Below, in pieces: positions 58,204 through 64,000 of a DNA stretch of 64,000 nucleotides. Position 1 is the first letter of the stretch. Every line of letters starts with the position of its first letter. Both the position numbers and the translations under genes were made by a program. The stretch is from Ceratotherium simum simum (taxonomy: Eukaryota; Chordata; Mammalia; Perissodactyla; Rhinocerotidae), in contig NW_004454210.1 of the NCBI RefSeq assembly GCF_000283155.1, positions 1-64,000 of the forward strand. The letters run 5' to 3'. The notes below the pieces were generated by a model. It was not told the origin of the DNA. It saw only the letters and a program-made list of their open reading frames with translations, and ran no database searches.

Positions 58204-60641
58204 ATGAATAAATATTTTTCAAAGGAAAAAAAAAAGAATGTCTCAACCTGACGCCTTCCTTCTGACCCATTTATAGCTGGTTCTCTGTGGTCTCTGGGTA
58301 GATCTCCTTCCTGAGAAGGATTAAATACTGGATTTGGTAGCTGTCTATGCATGTGACCAGTTTCACTATCCATTCTCCTCCGTCACTGCCAATTTAAGAA
58401 TGCAAATCCTATGTGGCCAGATTTTTAAAGATGGTGAGAAAATTTAATTTTATTCTGGCTAAAGTTAATCATATTATTTTGTAAAGTGAGCCTATACATT
58501 CATCACTTTTAAAAAATTCCAGTAAACTCCAAATTGGGGTTTTAAAGATGCCAGTGATTTAAAAAATCTACCATTTGTAAAGCACTATGCTGAGTTCTGT
58601 CTGTGTGTGAATGTAGTTAGTGCCACACTGCATTGTGGTTACAGGCCAGCCCAGGGGAGTGTGGGCTGAATACAGCTCCTCTTGGCACAAAACCTCCAAA
58701 TGAAACAGAACCAAGGTGGCTGAGAAGTAGACCTGCACTGTTTGCCTACAGGCATGTCTGTACAGCACAAAAACATCTGATCTCCTGGGTCAGTTTGGTG
58801 GAGAGAAGACTAATTGATGTCATACGTAAAAATCAACAGATTAATTGACCAGATTTTCCAGATTTCCAGATTTCAATTGATTATTTAGGATTAAATAGAC
58901 ATGATAGAATAATCATGATGAAGTAACCACAATCTTAACCCTATTGAAGGAAAAATACAAATGTTTAGTACCAGTATTTTTACTTCTTTACTCAAGAAGG
59001 GTGAGATTTTATTTTGTCCATGATTTCCTCTAAGTGAATAATGGTAAAATTTAACAAATTAGCCTAGTTCAATTTATTAAGTTATAAAATGTAACATTCT
59101 AGTATACTTTAATTTATGGCAGGCACTGTATATAAATAAGAGAGTGGAAGTCTTCTGCATGCCCATGATGCTATCCTTTTTGATTCACAAGTAATGGTTA
59201 GAAGGTAGAATCCAACTTTTTTGTCATTTGTAGATGTTGCCAAAAGAAGAAATGTGTATCAGATTTCAAATGACACAGTGGTAAATTGACAGTTGGCAGC
59301 TTTCAATGTAAAAGTTCATCTTAGCAAGAGAAACTTGACTAGAGTCAAAACTAGCCAAGGAAAATTCAGGCATATGATGCCTACGAGTCCACTGTGTGAC
59401 TATGTGAAAATATACACTGTGCTGCTCTCCATCCACCCAGTCTTTCCAAGAACTGCCTGTAACAGCCCCAGCTGTGGGGAGAAACAAGTCCAGTTCTTTT
59501 TTAAAAAAGTTTTTAAAGTGATATTAAATATACACCTTAGGACCTGTGGCATTTTTGTCCAAATAGACTTTCACAGATGAAGTAGAAATGTAACCCTTTT
59601 CATCCTCATTTCTCCAAATGCAGAATCACCTTCATTTCCCCCTATAACATACAATGTTTCTGCTTCAACTACTGAAATGATTCTTTTATTTTGACTTTCA
59701 AATATGTAGAGAGCTATACAAGTCCCTATGGTGGGAGGGGGTTCTTTGTTACCAAATTCATCATTAAAATCCGTGGCCAGAACCTTCCCCTCGCTCTTCT
59801 GACTTTGCTCTTTTGGTAACTGGCATCTCTCTTCTCCCCGTCTTGTGCACAGTGATTGGGGTTTTGGGCGTCTGCACATTCTACTCTGTTTTCAGGCCTG
59901 TTCGCTTGGTGCTGGGAGCCTGCCTTCAATCTCAGCCAGCCAGATTTAAAATTTCTGGGCCTCTAGTCACAGTTTTTCTATATTTTTGTCTGACTTTTGT
60001 TATTTTGTGACCCAAACTGGCTATGTCTCCGGTTTGAGGATTCTTTAGATAGTCATTCTTTATCTTTGTTATGTCGTCTCTTTGATCCACCTCCATTTGG
60101 ACTTCTTTATTTAATTCATTGACTTTCTTTTATAGCTTTTTCCTACTTTGTTGAGGTAGAAGATTGCTGAAATTCTCTGGTGTTGCACTCATTACACTTT
60201 AGCCTTTTGAAGCAGTGAATTTTGGGTTTGAAGATCATCAACTCTTTCCAGCAATGAGCTCCCTTTTCTGTTGGGAAGATTTATTTATGTTTATGAGCAG
60301 CCATAACTTTCCTTTGGATTTGCTATCAGATTTGACCTCTGGTTTACCTTCTCTGGAATTTGAAAGACTATTATCAGACACAGTACATTTCATTGGCTGA
60401 GTGTCATCCTCAGATGTCTCCAGCAGGCTCAAACTCTGACTTGAAAGTTTCTATTACCAGCTCTGACATTTTTCAGATTACTGATTCTGCTGCCTTTACT
60501 ATTCTATCCAAGCATTTCCCATTGACTGCTATCACCTGCGGATCAATCTCTGTCTTTATTGATTCTCAACTTCTCACTATCCTCCTTTCCTCCATCTCTT
60601 GTATTTTCTGAAAGATGTTGGAAATATGAGGATGGTAATAT

Positions 60642-61046
60642 TTTTTTTTTTTTTTTAAAGATTTTATTTATTCAGCTTTTTCGCCCCAAAGCCCCAGTAG
60701 ATAGTTGTATGTCATAGGTTCACATCCTTCTAGTTGCTGTACGCGGGACTCGGCCTCGCGTTGGACGGAGAAGTGGTGCCTCCNNNNNNNNNNNNNNNNN
60801 NNNNNNNNNNNNNNNNNNNNNNNNNNNNNNNNNNNNNNNNNNNNNNNNNNNNNNNNNNNNNNNNNNNNNNNNNNNNNNNNNNNTAGATAGTTGTATGTCA
60901 TAGGTTCACATCCTTCTAGTTGCTGTACGCGGGACTCGGCCTCGCGTTGGACGGAGAAGTGGTGCCTCCGGGCGCTCCCAGGATCCGAACCCAGGCCGCC
61001 AGCATCAGAGCGCGCGCACTTAACCGCTAAGCCACAGAGCCGGCCC
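60642..61046 (-). mobile_element. ERE SINE containing the assembly gap
   Basis: Minus-strand ERE in the FNBP1 pseudogene. Duplication GAGGATGGTAATAT at 60628-60641 and 61047-61060. Removing the 100 N and one 86-bp copy leaves about 219 bp, the normal length of the other EREs here. Confidence 0.95.
60784..60883. other. Assembly gap (100 N)
   Basis: Exactly 100 N within an ERE SINE. The 86 bases before it (60698-60783) are repeated exactly after it (60884-60969). One hundred N is the conventional placeholder for a gap of unknown size. Confidence 0.97.
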
Positions 61047-61174
61047 GAGGATGGTAATATTAACGCAGCTCATGGTCAAATTTCTTGAAGAATTGATGAG
61101 TAATCTGCTTTGCTGTCCTCTGCCATTGGTGCCACTTTTGAGCTTGTTGGCGTGCCTTTTCAACATCTACTTGT

Positions 61175-61404
61175 TTTTTTGTGTGTAAGACTGGCCCTGA
61201 GCTAACACCTGTTGCCAATCTTCCTCTTTTTGCTTGAGGAAGAGTGGCCCTGAGCTAATATCTGTGCCTATCCTCCTCTATTTTGTATGTGCGTTGCCAC
61301 CAGAGCATGGCTTGATGAGTGGTGCAGGTCTGCACTGGGGATCCTAACCCCAGGTCTCCTAAGCAGAGCACACTGGACTCAACCACTAGCCACCAGCCGG
61401 CCCC
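61175..61404 (-). mobile_element. Older ERE-type SINE in FNBP1 pseudogene
   Basis: Minus-strand diverged copy (GAGCTAACACCTGTTGCCAAT; head ending CAGCCGGCCCC). Flanks CAACATCTACTTGTTTTT and CAACATCTACTTTTT mark the duplication. It interrupts F-BAR homology. Confidence 0.9.
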
Positions 61405-61889
61405 AACATCTACTTTTTAAAACATTCATGTTAGCATCGTTTTCCCAAAATGCTGCTGTGCGCCGTCAAGTCTTTTTGCAATCTCGCTCAAATCGTCTTT
61501 TACCTGATTTAAGTTGCTTCCAGCAAGTATCTATTGGTGGTTGTGCCTTCCGTGCATCATGAAAGTGCGATGTCCACTCCTGCTCAGGTCTTGAACATAT
61601 CCGGCTAACTCCACAGTGATCCATGAGGTCAAGTTCTCGAGGACAAGTTCATGCTGCCCAGCGTGATCGCTCCTTTCACTCACAGGGTGGAAAGGAAAGC
61701 TTTAGGTAATGTATAACTGTATTCTTCCTCCTCCTTCGAGTTCTTTTTAGGTTGGTATTTCTTCAAAAGATTCCTGAGTTGCTTTGCATAGCTGAGGTCA
61801 ATCTCTGTCCTTACTCTGACAAATGTGATGTATTTCTTAAGAATACCAATCTCCTACAGTATATGTTTTTCTAAGTCAAACTGATCCCG

Positions 61890-62430
61890 GAGCTCGGTGC
61901 AGGGGGCTGGAAACGGCGCTCCCCGCGGCGGGCGCGGCTCCTCGCGGCCGCTGCCTCCTCCTGGGTCTCTTCAGCGGCCCCTCCTCCCGGTCGCTCCTCA
62001 CCAAAAAGGCCCGCCCCGCGCCCCGTGTGTATTAATTTGCAAATGACCAGGATATTTTCCCGAGTCCAGAAGCGCACACACGCGCATTCATCCGGAATAG
62101 GTGCGCACAGGCCCGGGAAGGGAAAGACCGAGGGGTAGGGACGTTGCCTGCCAATGCCCCGGAAGCTCGCGACCCGGGACCCAGCAAAGAGCCGCCGCCG
62201 AGAGGCCGCCCCCTGCCGCCACGGAGGCCGCCCGCCAGGCCCAGGGATGGAGCGCTCCGGGGGGGAGCCTGGATCCCGGCCCCAGGGGTGGAGCGCCCGG
62301 GAGAGGCGGTCCAATCGGTTCCGGGGATGCAGCGCCCTGGTGTTGCAGCACCCTGGGGAGGAACCTGGAGGTCCAAGAGGCCTCTCACATGAGAAGGCAG
62401 GCAGCGCACGGACGGTCCTAGAGCGTCTGT
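61890..62430. promoter_or_regulatory. Orphan CpG-rich block at the retrocopy 5' end
   Basis: About 540 bp of CpG-dense sequence with no intact gene attached. The part beyond 62230 contains a degenerate tandem pattern (GGATGGAGCGCTCCGGG, GGGTGGAGCGCCCGGG, GGGATGCAGCGCCCTGG). Such CpG density in a pseudogene suggests either recent origin or a germline-unmethylated island. Long open frames here are a by-product of GC richness; none resembles a known protein. Confidence 0.6.
61906..62100 (-). pseudogene. FNBP1: Probable FNBP1 retrocopy 5' UTR
   Basis: GC-rich sequence continuous with the pseudogene start, on the side where a reverse-transcribed 5' UTR would lie. The sequence just before the lost ATG (minus strand) is of leader type, rich in GCCG and CGCG. 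Where the transcript copy stops and unique DNA starts cannot be fixed without the parent mRNA. Confidence 0.5.
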
Positions 62431-62984
62431 GGTAACAGAACCCTTGGGGCACCACTGGGTCTTCCCTCTGGCACCTCAAGCCTAACTTCCCCCTGCCTCC
62501 TAATTCCTTTCTCTCTTGGCTACCCTTAAACCAGACTGTACCGCCCCCAACCTCCTTGCCCCCTTCCTGGTAGAAGTGGACCAAACATTCAGGCCATATG
62601 ACAAAATAAATGTTAAGCCAAAGCTAAGCATGAAATGGAATTACCATTATTAGAGAATTAACTTCAGGGATAAATAACGTCAATAATCTGAAATTTTATG
62701 TTTAAAATTTTAACTGAAATTTTAAAGTCATAAAGTCTTGTGTAGAGACAATGTCTGAGGAGCGTCAGGTGCATAGCCTGCTCCTGTGGTCCATATGCTA
62801 CACATTTGCCATATGAAACAAGTGCTCATGTTCACAAGTATACTTATTGATACCATCAACCTTAATTTGGGAAGGAGATTTTTCAGTGAAATCTTCTAGA
62901 ATGAACTTCGTTTCTAGGATTCATAGGTGGAATAGAAGTTAAAAAGCAAACAAACAAACAAAAAAAAACATTACCCCAAAATAG

Positions 62985-64000
62985 CTGGCAAGCTATAGCT
63001 ACCTTTTGTTTAAATTTTTAGCTTCCTCAAAAAGCTAGAAAAAGAACAACAAAGTTAATCAAAAGAAAGTACAAGGAAGGAAATAATAAGCATAAAAGTA
63101 TAAATTAATGAGGTAGGAAACAAAAGATAGTAGAAATAATAAATCAAAATGCTGGTTCTTTGAAAAAAAAATGCTGGTTCTTTGGAAAAAATTAGCAGGA
63201 TCCACAAACCAATAATTAAACTAATAAAAAAGGGAAGAAAGCACAAAAATACAAAATAAGAAGCGGCATAGGGAAATAACCACTGGATCAGAGGAAATTA
63301 AAAAATCGGGCCGGCCCCGTGGCTTAGCAGTTAAGTGCGAGCGCTCCGCTACTGGCGGCCCGGGTTTGGATCTGGGTGCGCACCAACGCACTGCTTCTCT
63401 GGCCATGCTGAGACCACGTCCCACATACAGCAACTAGAAGGATGTGCAACTATGACATACAATTATCTACTGGGGCTTTGGGGGGGAAAAAAGGAGGAGG
63501 ATTGGCAGTGGATGTTAGCTCAGAGCCAGTCTTCGTCAGCAAAAAGAGGAGGATTAGCATGGATGTTAGCTCAGGGCTGATCTTCCTCACACACACACAC
63601 AAAAAATGAGGCTATTTTGTACAACTTTATGCAAACAAATTTCAAAACAGATTAAAATGAATAATTTCAGAAGAAAATACAATTTACCAAAATTGGCCCC
63701 TGTAGAGATAGAAAGCATTAACAGACCAATCTCCATAAAATACTAGAGAAATTTATCAAATAAATACACCATATACAGGGGAATTCTATCAAACCTTTAA
63801 ATACCAGATAGTTCCAATACTATATAAATTGTTCCAGAAACTAAAAAAAAAAAGGAAAACTGACAAATCCTTTTGTAAAGCAAGTACAAAATTAATATAT
63901 AAATCTGATGTAGTTAGCACAAAAATGAAAACTATAAATGAATCTCACTTAAGAATTAAATAAAATATTGCACTCCTAACCCAATAGCCAATTAAGGAAA
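62985..64000 (+). mobile_element. L1 ORF2 fragment running off the window
   Basis: Plus-strand ORF2 sequence (GCTGGTTCTTTG, AGCATTAACAGACCAATCTC, GGGGAATTCTATCAAACCTT giving a [12 protein letters not shown] block). Split by the ERE at 63307-63606 and carrying a 22-bp-period slippage duplication at 63146-63184. It continues past 64000. Confidence 0.75.
63307..63606 (+). mobile_element. ERE SINE inside L1
   Basis: Plus-strand near-consensus copy with extended tail ending in a CA repeat and A-run. Short AAAAAAT flanks may be the duplication. It interrupts the L1 ORF2 fragment at 62985-64000. Confidence 0.93.

Larger units (their letters stand above)
55926..59536 (-). pseudogene. FNBP1: Possible FNBP1 retrocopy 3' UTR
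   Basis: Mostly unique sequence following the retrocopy's ancestral stop. On the minus strand an AATAAA (about 55,950) is followed within about 15 bases by an A8 run (the T8 run at about 55,927-55,934 on the plus strand), which could be a decayed tail. FNBP1 has a multi-kb 3' UTR, so the span is reasonable. The block includes an ERE at 57975-58203 and an old L1-like piece at 56260-56650 that may argue for a nearer end. Confidence 0.35.
59537..61905 (-). pseudogene. FNBP1: FNBP1 (FBP17) processed pseudogene, coding-homologous part
   Basis: Read on the minus strand this is an intronless, decayed copy of formin-binding protein 1, an F-BAR/HR1/SH3 adaptor of membrane curvature and actin. The N-terminal F-BAR region near 61739-61800 gives [19 protein letters not shown]. 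Near 60375 it reads [15 protein letters not shown]. The SH3 region around 59590-59710 includes ALYIFESQ and ETLYVIGG. The ancestral stop aligns at 59537-59539. The choice of FNBP1 over FNBP1L and TRIP10 rests on SDNSLSNS and the [14 protein letters not shown] stretch. The initiator ATG seems lost in a small deletion near 61904, and stops and frameshifts are frequent. Two ERE SINEs interrupt it (60642-61046 and 61175-61404). The proline-rich segment after KSKGKLW is missing, perhaps reflecting a splice isoform. It cannot encode FNBP1. Confidence 0.92.

Noticed and set aside
60668..60901. Open frames running through the N gap
   Set aside because: Artefact of unknown bases inside a duplicated SINE end.
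62000..62430. CpG block as the TET3 promoter expected nearby by synteny
   Set aside because: In human the TET3 3' end, not its promoter, faces BOLA3, and no TET3 exon is seen. The block abuts the FNBP1 retrocopy start instead.
61871..62584. 237-residue minus-strand open frame at the retrocopy 5' end
   Set aside because: It reads the GC-rich leader and flanks in a chance frame, and does not resemble FNBP1 or any protein I know.

Overview
The window is mammalian nuclear DNA, almost certainly from a perissodactyl and most likely an equid. The evidence is about nineteen copies of the tRNA-Ser-related ERE SINE family (head GGCCGGCCCCGTGGCTTAG, GGTTCGGATCCC B-box, tail ending in CTACTGGGGCTTTGGGG), many with clean target-site duplications. 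Genes are split by long introns and start in CpG islands, and much of the rest is old LINE, LTR and DNA-transposon sequence. Nothing bacterial or viral-genomic is present, and I found no CRISPR array, operon or novel multi-gene system.

Layout. 1-14.6 kb is repeat-filled intergenic DNA: old and younger L1 copies, an L2, and eight ERE SINEs. 14.64-36.6 kb is MOB1A on the + strand, with six coding exons that join into an uninterrupted 216-residue protein, a CpG-island promoter and a roughly 3.6 kb 3' UTR. 36.6-40.6 kb is intergenic. 40.6-51.4 kb is BOLA3 on the + strand, with four coding exons encoding 110 residues from a second CpG island. About 55.9-62.4 kb holds a minus-strand processed pseudogene (retrocopy) of FNBP1 (FBP17). 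It is broken by stops, frameshifts and SINE insertions, and a GC-rich, CpG-dense block lies at its 5' end. 63-64 kb is an L1 ORF2 fragment running off the window.

From general knowledge, MOB1A and BOLA3 are neighbours in the same orientation in human 2p13, between MTHFD2 and TET3. The same adjacency here supports both calls. The proteins are not functionally linked: MOB1A is the LATS/NDR co-activator of the Hippo pathway, and BOLA3 is a mitochondrial Fe-S cluster assembly factor. Their proximity looks like ordinary conserved synteny.

The main points for a second look are these. A 100-N gap lies inside a SINE and is flanked by an exact 86-bp duplication, probably an unmerged contig overlap. 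The FNBP1 retrocopy appears to carry 5' UTR sequence and an orphan CpG-rich block. The MOB1A promoter has a perfect TCTCGCGAGA element. An exact 34-bp tandem duplication and a perfect 16-bp-arm hairpin lie in introns. L1 copies in direct orientation flank the MOB1A promoter. I do not see an undescribed biological system.
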